Shown: piece after piece, positions 34,797 to 49,200 of the stretch | Layout of the letters: the number at the start of each line of letters is the position of its first letter | Position numbering within the stretch: the stretch's first letter is position 1 | Assembly: GCA_022829145.1 (NCBI GenBank) | Contig: CM040747.1 | Span: 32,566,052-32,630,051, forward strand | Length of the DNA: 64,000 nt | From: Albula goreensis | Taxonomy: Eukaryota; Chordata; Actinopteri; Albuliformes; Albulidae | Direction: 5' to 3' | Notes under the pieces: generated by a model | The model's input: the letters and a program-made list of their open reading frames with translations, nothing else | The model's database searches: none | What the model was told of the DNA's origin: nothing | Translations under genes and position numbers: made by a program

Positions 34797-37364
34797 AGAA
34801 GGAAAACCTACAATGAACATGCATTTCAAGATAATTTGTCTGACAAAACGTTATGTTGCTATGTGTTTTTCTTATGACCAGCAAAACTGGTCAAAGATAA
34901 AACAACAGTTTAACTGATTGTGTTGGCATGTCGGTAGTTATTTAATTGATGGTTTTTTCCCCCAAGATTTCTAGCGAGATTTTTCTATGCGACTTGAAAT
35001 ATAAATGTTTTTTATATTTAGATTAGACATAATCTAGGAATATTCACCATTAATTTGCAAATCTGCATTTCAGAATGGCAGCATAAACCAGGCACAAGTC
35101 ACCTAAAATGTCACACAAACACACTGAAATTTTGGGCTCTTGGCTAAATCCAAGGGTCCCTGATTTGCAAAAGAGTTCCATACTTGCCCAACCCCCACCC
35201 AATCTCCTCCTCTCAAAAACCAACACAAAACGGTACAACATTCCCCTTCCGAAGGCAGTCCTTTCACCACGGCAAATCAATTGCAAGTTCACACATTATT
35301 TTCAAAGAACTGAACACAAAATGTACATACTCAGGGGAAAAAAAAAAAAGACATTCTCCGCTGGTCTGAAGGGAAAGATCAACAGAGTTCTTACTGTAAC
35401 AAGCGCGGGAGGAAATGCTCTGCTTCTTGTGAAGGGGGGAAATTTTTCTTGTTGGCCGACGTTTGGCCGAGATTAGTTGCCCTTTGATGATGCAACGCTG
35501 ACACTGTGTTCTTGCAGTCGGGCAGAAAAGCCGATGCCATGGCTGAGCTCCGCCCGGGACAAAGAGGCCCACTCAGACTGGCGCTGCACTGGAGAGCAGT
35601 GCGGGGGTCTGCCGAGGGGCCGTGCGGAAACGGCGGGCATGGACACAACCACACTCAACACAACCTGGCGCTAGGCCAACACCAATCATATTCGGTCCTT
35701 TCTGCATGTGAATTTGTGCGCGCGCGTGCGTGCGTGAGAGAGAATTACTGTGTGGCTGCAGACATGCATATGGGTGCTTGTCAGCACATATGTCCATGCA
35801 TGAGTCTCTGTATACGTCTCACCATTGGATACGCTCCACTCTGCACCGAAAGGCTCATAGAAGGACTAGGGCTAGCAAAGTCACTGTATGATCCACCAAT
35901 CACTATGCAGACTGTGCGCTGCTCCTACACTTCTGTGGACAGGGAGAATATCCTTTGCACTTCTCTGTTGATTATTAAGAAGAACCCTCACCTGAGTGAC
36001 CTCCCATAACATCAGAGCCCTGATCATGGAAGGGTCATAAAACATTACACTACACTGTGTGAAGAAATGCTGGAACTGAAAATGTTGCATAAGTCGATTC
36101 ATCGCTCTCTCACTTCCGCATGGTAACATAACAGGGTGCTTTCTTACAGGCCTCCTGCAGGGCGACACGACAGGTCTGACCCTGGGAAATCCAGCTGAAA
36201 CCTGACTGAATGGGGAACGTGTGAACTGGGAGCGTGTCGCGTCAGGCCTGGGCCGAAAAGGCACAGAGGAGACGGGGTAATCCTGTCCTGCCGCACGCCG
36301 CCTCACAGCTTCAAACGTCAGAAAATGTTCAGAAGGACAGTCACAGGTGGTTATCCACCCACTGAAGTTAGTACTACATGGCCAGCTGTTGGTCATAAAA
36401 TTTGGTGACATCACAGGCTTCTAAATCCAGAAATAATTTTCCCGTTTATGTCACTAGTTGAGGCCAATGCTAGTGCATGGTCACTCCATCCCACCATCTC
36501 AGCACCATCTGCAGGCTTCTCCTCAGAGCCCCAGCCCTCTCATTGCCCTGTAGGTGGTATAAGACCAAAAACTAGCCCTCACTGGCCCCACTAATTCCAA
36601 GCAGTTTTTGACACACCACCAGCAGAACAGAACTTAACTTCCCACAGTCATTTTCATACACGAATGCCACCATGATTTACATCTCTTTTAATGTTTTTAA
36701 CATGCTTGTAAAAATTTATGATCACGTTTGAAGTATGAGGTTCTGAATAGAGCCAGAGGGTTATCATCTACTGGTTTCATTTCACAACCCTGACACCAGT
36801 GAAAGTTCAGAGGGAGAACATATTGCCGATCACGGTCAAACTGGAATGGATCTAAAACATTCAACCACTCATTCCTCACTAGACACTGTGGGCTTTCAAA
36901 TGAATTGTGCTGAGCACAGACAGGGCAGGAAGTTGTCTACTTTTTGAAGCTGGGATTTTGCAGTACTCTTCCTGCACTGATAACATGGTGTACAGCAAGT
37001 ACAAAGCATGAACTTTATATTTCCTCTATTCTTCTGGGGTTGGGGAGTGGTTGGTAACATTTTTCTCCATCAAGGAAACAAAGTTGCATCACACAGGAAT
37101 TATACAATTCTAAGCTACATTTTTGCATTCTGAAACTTCATTGTGTAATGAATAACTAAAGCAGCAAACAAATATATAAATTAAAAAGGTGTCAGTGTGC
37201 AATCCAATGATAACATGCCCAGAGACTGACTAAGCAACATACTCATCAAAAAGTTATGCTGGCCTGTATAAAAACTGAAAATGTTTCACTCATTAACAAA
37301 ACTGCTGACAATAAGATTCCCCTTCCGCACCCAATTTATCCAAAAAGCCCACGCTTTTGCCACC

Positions 37365-37368
<4 letters not shown>

Positions 37369-37400
<32 letters not shown>
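37369..37400 (+). repeat. Poly-A tract
   Basis: About 30 consecutive A. No flanking LINE/SINE body recognised. Confidence 0.85.
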
Positions 37401-37404
<4 letters not shown>

Positions 37405-38578
37405 CAAATTTTCCACAACAAGGCCTGAGAATGGCCAACCCGAAATTATGCAATCTTTTTAAAAAGTCACACATTTGCAACCGCATTTGAGTGATGATTG
37501 GACAAGGCTTTTGTTTGAAGCTGGGTTATGTAACAGGAGGCGGAGGGTTCCCGCGATGTATGTGCACTTTCATGTTCTCGGCGTGTCCTCACTGGCCCAC
37601 GCAAGGCAGACTGCGGCAGACCTTCTACTCCCAGCTCCGAAATTTATGCCAACTTGTCTTTTTATACACGTATAGCTGCAATTTCGATATCCGAGGCCTC
37701 CCTGTACAGCCGGTAACAGACCTTTCAAGGGCCAATGTAGCAAAACCTAACATGCTATGGGCATAACTGTGACAGCAGTGTTGAGTTGGAACGTTTTTAC
37801 GGAACTGGGTTTGGTCGCTCAAGGGCAGCGAGCATGACTCCATGAAAGGAAAACAAGCATGGCTCCTGGTATGCTTAGCTTTGACACACGGATGCTATGA
37901 GAGGAAGATTTGCGAACTAGAGCCAACCACACTGATAAGAATGAAGGTGAGAATGTCAAGCAAGCATTAAGCAAGCATTTTATGCGTCTAAGTGAATATT
38001 AGCTCTGCTTCCACTAGCCCTCACAGCAAGCAGGAAACCAAAAAATCAACCCATTTCTACCATCACATTAGGACATGAGATTTATAAAGCACACTGAAGT
38101 TGTAATCCCATAACTCAAATGTCTATAGAAAATCACCCTCCCATGTAATGGCTAAGCCCACAGTCTTGGTATCTTGCTCTCATGGAGTATGACCAAGACA
38201 TAAACCATGCAGGAATACCTCATACATCTCAGGGGGTGAAGCTACAGCGGCTGATGACATCTAGGTTCAATGCCAGCCTCATCCCTTAGCTAGCCTCGCA
38301 AAGAGGGCCGGGTTGCGGGCCTGTCATTCAGTGAGCCTAATCACCAGGCCTGCCCTCCCGAGCTGAAAAACGACTTTGTCAAAAATAAACCAGGGCAGGG
38401 GGCTCTACTCTCTTCCACGCCGGGCCCCCCTGACTGCCCACGCATAACCGCTACCTTTGACCTTAATCTACGGAGACCTTCAACCTCTATGGAAACTATC
38501 CCAAAAGAGCAGCGGCGCATTACTCTCTGAATGCCACTCAGATCCCGTTTCCCCTGGCAAAATCTAAGGGGGCCTTCT

Positions 38579-38600
38579 GCAGGCAGGCAGGCAGGCAGGC
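38579..38600 (+). repeat. (AGGC)5 tetranucleotide repeat
   Basis: About five AGGC units. Confidence 0.85.
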
Positions 38601-38682
38601 ACCATTGCCTCCGCAACAGACAATAAAAGGCCCAATTAACAGCAGCATCGATGCCAGCCTATGAGCCACAGTACAACGCAGC

Positions 38683-38845
38683 CTTTAAGGAGCTTGATCT
38701 TGTGATCTAGAGGTTGCAGGTTCAGTTCCACCAGTGCGGTCTTGCCATTCTACCCTTTGAGCAATTCACATGAATCAGTGTGTGCTACATTGCTTCAACA
38801 GTACAAACATGAGCTGTCCTAGATAAGAGAGTCAAATAATGAAAC
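38683..38845 (+). mobile_element. tRNA-derived teleost SINE fragment
   Basis: The B box GGTTCAGTTCC (38719-38729) is followed by CCAGTGCGGTCTTGCCATTC, TACCCTTTGAGCAATTCAC and a 3' part ending CTAGATAAGAGAGTCAAATAA. The latter two correspond to the ACCCTTGAGCAAGGTAC and TGGATAAGAGCGTCAGCTAA blocks of widespread fish SINEs. Degraded, with no clear duplication of the target. Confidence 0.6.
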
Positions 38846-41800
38846 GGTAAAAAAATGCATGCATTTTTCTGCTCAAATCCATGAAAGAAATGTTATGTCC
38901 TTTGTAAAAATAACATTCCTTGAATGTCTTTACAAAATGAGGCAAAGATCAGCCTTTGTTTGGCCGGCACACCAAGCCTGTGTCATTCAGCAGGCCGCCC
39001 TCCATGCTAGTCTGGGCAGCATTCCAGCAGCTGAGAACGCCATCCATCACGCAGGCTGCTACGCTGCTAGCACAGCCAGGAAAACTCCTTTCAATGCGCG
39101 TTTCACAAAAAGCAGTGATTTAGCCTGCACTGTCAGGAAGTATTTTCTTCATTTTTAACTGGTACAAACTCACACGGAAATGATTCATACGCTAGCGACA
39201 CCAATCAAAACGGCAAAGGATCGGCTTTTTTCACCACTCACCAATGCCATAAATTCGCATTGTAAAATAATGTCCAAGACGGTTTCATTGTAAAAGTAAT
39301 GGTGTATGTTCAACCAAATCTGTGGGGAAAGGACATTTTACAGTCTGTGCTGTACATAACTCAATCCAAAAACGGTTTTAATTTGCGATTACTGTGACAG
39401 GACGTGGTGTTGTTCATTAACTAATGGCACGACAATACATTTCAGATCTTCTGCTAATGTCACAGATGCACGAAGCCTACTTTCAAAGGGCAAACCCTCA
39501 GCTTAACATCTGATTAATTTATTGGCAAAAGGGGAAATTCCATTTCTGAATTTCTGAAGTATTTTCATTGACTGGCTGTTGCAACACCAACCTCTAGGGA
39601 TGGTGGAGGTCACCAAGGCTCCTTTTTGCCATGTAGGCAAGCTTCTCAACAACGTGCCTTAACACCTAGTCAGCATATGCATTCGGATATTTAAAATGCT
39701 GGCTATCAAACCTACAGGCTCTTCAGGTTTTGAGCAAAATAACCGATGCAGTTCAGGGAGTTGAATGTCTGCTATTCAAATTGTATTATTGAGCTGAAGT
39801 ATTCCATTTTTGGGGAAGTTCAATAAGGAAGCAAATTTAAGCATCTCTGTCTTAACGACAAGCTGCTTTTTGTCAATATGAAACCAAACACATTTCCTTC
39901 CATCTTAATAAATCAACAATACATCAGCGATACATCAGAAGCTGATGAAAACTTTAACGTTTAGGAAATAGCCCAACCCTTTTTGGCATGCGGCTGGAAA
40001 AAATCCAAGCTAAACTGTGTTGTTACAGGAAGAGAACTGCTAGTCTTGCAAAGTAGATCTGGCGTATAACTGGTGAACTTTGAAGAGGAAGGGATCCATG
40101 ACACTGGAGATTCTCTGCAGGAAAACACAATATATATGATGCTCTCATTCGTGAAGCAAGTGTTCTAGGGAAAGCCATGTGCCTGTTCTGTCCACTAAAG
40201 AATAAGAGATCAGTATATGGGAGAATGTAAATATTTCCTGCATGTATCATCTGCAATAGTTGGCCATGTAGCAAGCAAAAAAGATAACATTACTGTATTA
40301 AAAGCAGAGGGAGGCAGTGAGAAAAATGGGGACCCATCTCATGCTCACATGCTTAGCTTCTCACACAGGTAATGATAAGATATATTACAGAGAGACATGC
40401 ATCTCAAAAAGATGTATTCAGAGAGAGCAAGACAGACACAGGGAATAAGAAAACACTTAATGAGCTATGAAAGACATAGCAGAGATAAAAATGGAACAAA
40501 AAAAAAAACAAAAACAAAAAAAGAACAGTCAAAAATGTTCTGAACTACTGAACTGAACTAAACTATAGATAAACTGACAGAAGTTTGTAGGTTCTGTTAT
40601 TGACATTCAATACTCTTTTCTGCAGTATTTCACCATCCAAAGGTATGTAAAACATACTTTTGGATGTTATATTTATTCATGGTTGCCATTATGTCAATGT
40701 GCCATACATGTAATATCTTGTGCCTTCACTGTGTATTCATCGATCAGCCCGAGTATTCTACACTTTCCCAAGCTGCAAGTGCCCTCAGGATAAAGTTACG
40801 TTGCTCAATTGAAACATATACCCACTTATTATAGCAGGGACATTAGTGACTCAAATTGCCCTTAAGAGGATAAAACATGTTATTATCAGACAGACAGGAT
40901 ACAATAGCTTACATTTGTACAGCTTCTTGGTTCGTGTGTAAGGGAACGTCATGCAAGTACATAAGGAATGGCACACCATTCATTCCCCTCTTTGATAATT
41001 TTGAGTGGGCCTAATTCCGTTGGCATGTTCCAAGAGCTGCAATGATTGTGGACAGTGGTCAACCTCTAACAACCTGCACTGGGGTTGAATTACTCAAACC
41101 ATACAGCTGGTTTCAACAACTGATCATTATACAATTTTATACACTTGTTATATAATGTTACACTTGCTATAAACAATGTTATACACTGTGACACTAACTA
41201 TATGGAATGGAAGCAAGAAGATATTAAACAGCATTTATAATAAAGTTATTTCAGTAGAATAAAATGAGTATTTTCATCTGCCATTCTGGGATTAGAATTA
41301 CTTTGATTTTAGAAACACTGATCTGTGTGGTTTTGATGTTTTTTTTTCCTTAATCTTCAATTTTTCTTGATCTTAATTTTCAACACTGTTCTTCTGCCAT
41401 CAAACTGAACTCATTATGAATATTCACCACTATAAGTGTTGACTCTTCAGTAACTCATTATGATTAAGTGTTAGAGAAACATTTTGAAACTTGTAATTCT
41501 AATGTCTTTGTGAATTGCTGTGGTCACCTCAAATGCAGACACTGTTACCGCTAATCATTGTAATCAAAATAGCTCCCAATTTTTATTATTGCTTGCTTTT
41601 ACCTATCTAAAATGTGAGGTAATATTCTACTTCTATGCATAACTTTTCATATTCCTGACAAACAGGTTTTCAGTATTAAATTTGGACATAATGCCATGGT
41701 AATAAGGGAGTTAATATTCAATAGTATATTCAAAACTATATTGGATATATCATAAATATCCATTCAAAAGATTTCAGCTCATCAACAGTGCCGTTGTCTC

Positions 41801-43164
41801 TGATAAGGCTGGGATAACAGAATACATGGATTAGATAATAATGGGTAATAAAAAATAACATCCTGAAATGGCAGTATGCCTTTTCCTGTCAGTGCAGGGT
41901 GACATTTTCCAACTGTATTCTAAAGGGGGGCTTTAAAGAAATCAGCTATTCAAAATGAATGCCCTCTTTTCCTAGAATGATCCAGCTGCAACAAAACGGG
42001 GTTTAGCAACCAAAAACCTAGTTGTAATTGGTTTACATATTATTTATTATTTAACATTTGTCAATTTCAGGTTTAGGCCACCGATCTATAGTCAGTTAAC
42101 GTTTTGCTATGAAAACAGTTTGGCTCAAAGTATCAACTGTACATCGATAGAAAATACGCTCTTGCTGGAAACACACCATGCGGATGAGCTAGCAAGCAAT
42201 CTACGCTAACCACTCATCTGGCATAGTTCGATGATCTAGTTAACAATAAATTGATCTTCACGACAGCGCATGGGTATGTCGTATTTAAATGACAAATCCA
42301 TTCATAAATATCCGCAATGCAACAACAAAAATAAAACCCCGATGCCCAGCTAAAAGACAAAGTAGCTAACTTACGTTTCCTTGCCAACTAATAACAGGAG
42401 CGATGGTGTTTTTAAATGGTGAAAACCAGCCCCGGCGCAGTCGTCCCATTTAACGCAAGCATAGCCCCAGAAATAACGAACATTTTCTCGTTCTTTCATG
42501 CGTTAGGTAGCTGGCTAGCAAGGCTAACTAAACACTCTTGTATGTAAACTGGCTTGCTTACGTTAGAATACTACTGCAGTGGGGCAATGTCGCTGGTTTC
42601 CAGGCTCCCTTTTTTCTTGCAACATTAAATTTCCAGGTGACTTTTTAAGTATTTGTCCCGCCTACGAGGCATTCCACAGTAAATGTTGTGCGGCTTTCTG
42701 GCTGGCAGGAGTAGTTTGTGTAACCGCAGAGAGCTGGCTAGCTAGCTAACCCTGGTGTTACTAGTAGGTAACGCTAGCTACCGAAACTGCAAATTAGTTG
42801 GTAATAGTTAGCTTCGTGGCTAACGCTCACTAATTGAGCAAGTTCTGACAGACCGAAGAGCACAACTGCACTATAATGTGAATTAAATTACGTGAATTAA
42901 AAGCAGAGAAAATAAACAAAATAGAAGAAAACTGCATTCCCCTCAAACTGGATGTGAAGAAGCAGCAGCTAGCGAGCTAACGTTAGCTCCCATTAACGTC
43001 TCTCCAGAAAGACCAGTGCCACTGACGTTACTGCAGACTCCACGGTGACTTTAAAAAGTTTCAAAAAAGTGAGCAAACTTCATTTAGCCAAACTCAATAT
43101 GTCCTATCTGCACAATTAAGTCAAATTCATATCAATGTCAACAGGGTAGAAAAGTTTTATTTAC

Positions 43165-43290
43165 CTTGACTTTGGTCCTAAATCCGATAATAAAGGCTTC
43201 TTCGATTCGCTGAAGTTGAGATGTTCCCTAAGTTAAGCCTAATGAGAGCGAAAATCGTTACATCAGCCCGTTTATATAGTATCTGCTTGG
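43165..43290 (-). promoter_or_regulatory. Candidate JDP2 promoter and non-coding exon 1
   Basis: On the minus strand, ACTATATAAACGG (TATA box, 43271-43278) is followed after about 25 bp by a predicted start, some 80 bp of sequence and a donor GTCAAG|GTAAAT at 43164/43165. A GC box (GGGCGG) and a GTTGCTATGG motif lie about 100 bp upstream. JDP2 needs a 5' non-coding exon because its first coding exon begins with an acceptor. The assignment is inferred from signals only. Confidence 0.5.
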
Positions 43291-46200
43291 GAGGGTTTCG
43301 GAATGCGGAACTCCAGTTTAACCCGCCAGACGTAAGCAGTGTTGTAAAAATACAGCCTAACGTCGGAGTACTTTCGCTCCGCCCATAGCAACCAGAAAAA
43401 CACACAACAAAACTTTATGCTTCTGGATGTGCCTAGTGATCCCCAGTCTAAATAAACACGCACCAGCCGTATTTTACTGTGGAATGACAGGCTAGAAAAC
43501 GAAACCAAATTTTTTGCTGAAGTGAACTGAAGTGAACAGAGCACCATAATAAAAAAGTATACAGTGCTGAGTTTGTGGTGATACCGTTGAAGACTGGACT
43601 CGCACATTATGAGTTTATGTGCCAAATGTCGACTTTGAGATTGCTTGCAAACCTTGAGGTGTGAATTTGTTCTTTGACATTGAACAAGCATGGTTTAGTG
43701 AGGAGGCAATGGCCTATGTAGTATGAAAGCTGGTGACAGCAGCACATCTCTGTCACACATACATAACCAATAATTAATTGCATATAGAAACCTGGACATA
43801 TGTATGTCTGTCTCTCGGGTGAATACTGAGGGGCTTAGAGCCTATCTAGAGTTACTATCATGACTGGGAGAGAATTTGGGACCCTTAGGATTTGAAATAA
43901 TATAACAGTACTGGAAGAATATTCTGGAAAAGTTGCATTTTAGTTGATTTTTCTTAACATACCAAGTGCCATTTCTCCAAGGTGTTTACATAACTATATT
44001 TCTACTGGCCTATTTTCAATTAACTAAGGCCCTGATTTGCTAAAACATTTAGTACAAGTAAAACTGTTTTGCTGCTGCAAAAAGACAAAGAGAGCATGTG
44101 AGTGGTTAAAGTAGTTTGTTTGCTCCAGTCACAAATCCTGTCACTGAAATTGTATGTGCAAAATGTGGGGTAGCATTTACTGTTACTTTACGTTACAAAT
44201 GATTTTGAACTGTCTTGTACCACTGGAGTTTTCTTTGTTTCTGGTTCGACTATTAACTATTGTGTGACTATTTTGACTTTTAACATTTGCTAAAGGTTTA
44301 GGTAAATCTGGCTCTCAGAGTATGTGGAATTGAAACCTGGGGCAGTCTATTCCAAAACTTGGGAAATCAACCAGTGATGTCATGGGGCGCCAGTGGGGTC
44401 TTTGAGAGGGACAATGATTCGCCTCAATTTTCACTGCAGGCTTAAGAAACTGCTTTAACGGAGGGCACAAATTAGCCAAAATCCATACTGGACCAGCATT
44501 GCCCCCTCAGGTTCTTCATAAACAAGTTAGAGGTGTTCAGCGTCAGATGTCAAAAGGACAGATATTCCCTAACAGTCTAACCAGGCCACGTTTAATCGAG
44601 CTTTTTATACGCTCCTGGGGAATAACACCTGTAGCCATAACATGAAACTTAAGTGCACAGCAGATTCTCAAGGAACATAAAATACGTATCATTGTATTAC
44701 TTCTAGTGAATACTTTTTTCTGTTACATATAAGTGACTCCAGGAAATAGCGACCAGCATGCATACCTAAAGCAGCGCTCTAAAATTTTCCTACGTTCCAG
44801 CCAAGTGTTTGCGAAGCTCTGCGCAGACTTGAGCAGTAAATATAGTCCATGTTGGCTTGTGCAGAAGACCATCTGTGACTGCAAGTGCTGCTAGCAACAG
44901 AACTTTCTGCCCATCCCTTGCATTATTTACATATTCATACATTAGCATCATAATCCAAAAGTTTGTCAGAGTACTGTCTCCCCTTATCCTGGGAAAATCT
45001 TTTTCAAAACATTGTGCTTATCTTTGTTTGTTCACTTTAATCCACCCTGTTCAATTCATTAATTCATACATGTTTTAAATTAAATAGGATTTAATCATAT
45101 TGGATAACTGTTTTAACTGATTCCAGTACTTGACTTCCAAGATTTAAATGGCTCCAGTTTGACAGTCTAAATAATTTTCCAGTGCTTTGGTTTCAACAGA
45201 CAGATTTCTGCTTTGGTATAATTGCTTTCCGCCACAATATTTGGTGTCTGTTAATAGATTTCTTTAACCACGTAAGGGACAATGTTGGCCAGACATATAC
45301 ACGCAAAAAGCCCCAGTGAAATACTGAAAAAAAGATTTTTCCAACATATGACCATGATACAAATTATTTTCTCTGCAGACAATGGAAAACTTGGCTGTAT
45401 CTGATGGATCATACTTAGCTGCATTTGCGATAATTTTGGATAGGTTGTCTGATGCTTCCATTCAGAAAAGCACCAGTTTCCACCCTGTGCCATTATTTCA
45501 AAGCCCTCCATAGTTGCTGACATTCATGTGACATCAGTTGCTTGTCTTGTCATTACGCATGTGGCAGAAACAGCGCACTGGCCCACGGCCAAACATTGTA
45601 TGTTGGAATAACAGGCACGTACTGTATTCTTACTGAACCTTTTTGAATGAAATCATGGGATTAGCATTTACTACCCCACTGTTAATCCATTAGCATTACA
45701 AATTATTTAGAACTGTCTGGTACCACTTACGTTTTCTTAGTTTCTCGTTTGACATACCATGCATTTCTGATAATTCTAAGGTTAGCACTTTAATGCAAGC
45801 TACTATCGTTAAGCTCTTAAACAAATTAATAAACACCTTGCACATGTTATAATGCCTCAGATTACATTGCCACGAGGTGGGAAACCCGTGCCGCTCGCTG
45901 GTGTCGTAACAGACGCCTGGAACGTGCGTAAGAACAGGAATGTCATACTAATGCTACAGGGCAACAATGCACGTAATACCTGTATGAAAGACGCCGACAC
46001 ATTGGGGCTATTTTTTGAAAGTGTGTGCCATATTTTTACATCGCATGAACCAAGCGTGGGTTGTTTTTCGCAGCGGCACACGAACAGGATTCAGTTCAGT
46101 CGTTCAGGGACCATCAGTCTTTACACCATAGCCCCTGTGTGCAGACTCTGGTTTGGATTCAGCTGGCATAAGACATTCACCTAATATAAACGAACATGAT

Positions 46201-49200
46201 ATTAGTGGGTTGTTACGCGAATGGAAAGTGGACGGTGTTGCCAACTCCTCATCGGTTAAAGTCACTAAACAACCTCTCATTCGCTTTTTGAGAGAGAGGT
46301 TGCAACAGATAGTGCTGGAAGTTATTCAAGAGGAGAAATCATTCATATAATTTATTATATTATGTATTAGAATTCAGGTATGCAATTCACTTGTAATTCA
46401 AATGAAATATATTTATTTTTATTTAAGGAAAACTAATATACAGATTCTAAGCATTACAGTAATTACATGCACTACATTGTCTTGATAACAACGGTGTGAT
46501 TTCTTGAATGGGAACATTTTTAATGTTTGTTTACATTTATATGGATGTGAAACTGTACATCACTGGTTTATGGCAAAATAGAGATATTTTAAATTGTTCT
46601 GACTTATATTAATTATTAAATTGAGGCAGTCTATAAAAACAAACCTTTTTACATTACGTGAAATGCAATTACAATAATGTAATTAGTCAATTAATTTGAA
46701 GGGTACATTGGTAAAACCTCAATAGACTGAATAGATAAGTTTTTAGACTCACTGACCACCCCACAGAGATACACATCTAATAGACAGTAGTAGATGAATA
46801 TAGATTTTATAAATTGAATTTACAACAATGAGGGCCTTGACTGTAGTCGGACAATGCATACTGTGAACACCGCATGCTGCTCTATCAATATGACGTGCAG
46901 TTCTTATAGTGTCTATGGATTTTACTGCAGCAAACCAAAAAAACAATCGATGAACTTAAACCAAAAAGCTTTACTGACTGATATCCCAGATTATTTGTCT
47001 ATCCAGGTCATCTTGCCTTGACCAGGTAACAAAAAATTTCCTTGTGGCCTGTCCATTACAAAACCAGATGGCTGTGGAATCCAAAATATTCCAAAATATA
47101 TCTGTTTCCTTTTTTTCGATATTCTAAATTTATCCGGTTGTGATTTATGTCCAGTTCCTTTGAGAAACTATGCGTCAGTTGATTCTAAAGATAGATTGAC
47201 AAGTTCGGACGGACATGCCAAGGGGGAAAATGCAGAACTCAGGCTGAGCACTGTGCAAACTGGGATAGCTCCCAGAGTGCTGTAGGTAGACATGCTAAGC
47301 AGGAAAGTTGAGCAGGGCACTTAAATAACTAACTGTGTAATAGTAATAGTAATAGTGATAGTGATAGTGATAGGGATAGCGATAGTAATAGTAATAGTAA
47401 TAGTAATGGTGATGGTAATAGTAATAGTAATAGTAATAGTAATAGTAATAGTAATAGTAGTGTGTGTATGTCTGGCCATAGTAATTATAATAGTATACAT
47501 ATATGTTATAAACTCGAATATTAGCCTAATGTTTCCTGCAATACAATAGCTTATGCAGGCAAGCAATGACAAGAGTGACTCTGGTGACTTTGGAAAAAGC
47601 TTATAGTGGATTACACTGTCTTGTCTGGCCTTTTATGTCCATAGGGTTATCTGGTTTGGTCTTAAAAAGACACATTAATACACAGCCCTGGACATATTTA
47701 GGAAATGTGCATGTACAGGAAATTATACAAATTGGATTTTAAGGTTTCCCTCAGTCAGGGTCCATTGTAAACTCTTTGCATGTTTCCAGAACAGCACTTG
47801 GACTACTTGACAAAAAAAGGGACAACAGGTTCGTGGCATGTCCAGGTAGACGCTTTCGAACATAAAGAGTGCTTCGGGCGTGACATTCCAGGATGGAAGC
47901 ATGGTAGGAGTGTGTGCCAGTACTCTAGTCTGATTGCGTTTATTTGAATCATACGCATATCAAATGCAGTGCAGTGATTGCATTACCGCCCCACCACACG
48001 TTTACAAAAGAAGGAGACAGGCGCTGAAGTGGCCCCGGCCGGCACATGTGCACAGGATTGTGGGATTGCGCAGGTGCGGAAAAGGATCCACTCGGACCGC
48101 GCAGACAGTCCTGACTCATTTCCTGCCTGCAACCCAAACCCAGACACGCCATTGCTCAACTTCAGCTCTGCCCACGAGCATCACCGGCCTCACGATCAAA
48201 AATACCATCGAGAAGGATGTCGCGCACGAGTCACCGTCACTTCGCAGGGGCCAGTTCCTTCCACTGCACGTTTTCGGGGGTTCCTGATATAAACCTGAGT
48301 TCTGTGTTCCAACCTATACTTAGATCTGTGTGACAATAATAAGTCATGGGCGTGGCTCAGGAGGGAACCGAAACATTAGGCAATCTGCCTGGTCTGGCCT
48401 TCCCTCCTGCTGTCATTCTGCCCCAATGTCATTTCAACGTCTGCCTTGGACTCCTCCATACTTGGCGACAAAGACATGTATTAGGGCTACCCGGGTAACC
48501 GTAGCTAAGATGACACCAAGACATCAAATAAATAATGTCAGGTGTCGTCTTAGCTATGGATCGAGCAGGCGAGGTGACGGCCACACTAGCCATCTAACTG
48601 CATGATGGCTGGAATCTTACCCAGATATTGCCTGCTATTTTCCCTCTCTTAATAGCGTTAAATGATTACCAGATTTTGTTCAAAAGACAAGACTTTTCCA
48701 AAGAACACTTGGACAGACTTTTCATAAACCTGTGATAATCAAAAAGTTGCCCTGGCCAAAAACCATACATGAAATCCACACAGAGAAGTTGGATGGACTT
48801 TAAATGTCACCTTTCATTTCCCTGTAGAATTGAATTGGTATGTCAAACTGGCATTCAGTTGAAACCTCAAAATGTAATCACAATGGAGCAATTGACGTAT
48901 TGTGTTTGCGATCTTAAAACCGGTTTTAGTATTTGCTAGTAATTTTAGTTACTGCTCTACATGTACTTTTTTAAAGGAAATTAAATGTGCCACTCACTGT
49001 TAAAAACATAGTGTGCAGTGATTGTACTGAACGAGGGTTTGGTGCGTTTGGAGTCCTGGGGACAGCACTGTAATTGCAGGAAGGCAGCAAGTACTTAAAA
49101 TCATTAAAGACACTTTACATCAGTTGCTTCTTTTCAAATTTTTGATTATGAAGTGTTCTCTCATAACCCGGTGACAAATGGAATCCTGTAAACTGTGAAT

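Larger units (their letters stand above)
32730..43164 (-). other. Presumed JDP2 5' intron
   Basis: 10.4 kb between the first coding exon and the candidate non-coding exon. It contains tRNA-like or SINE-like fragments near 33190-33350, 34728-34796 and 38683-38845, an A-run at 37369-37400, an AGGC repeat at 38579-38600 and a GC-rich patch at 35520-35645. The long AT-rich part 39200-42300 shows nothing recognisable. Confidence 0.5.

Noticed and set aside
45251-45523. Possible gene with two overlapping minus-strand frames
   Set aside because: No family recognised and no splice structure; not enough evidence for a call.
47321-47572. Ile-Thr repeat protein
   Set aside because: Translation of the hexanucleotide repeat; no start context or homology.
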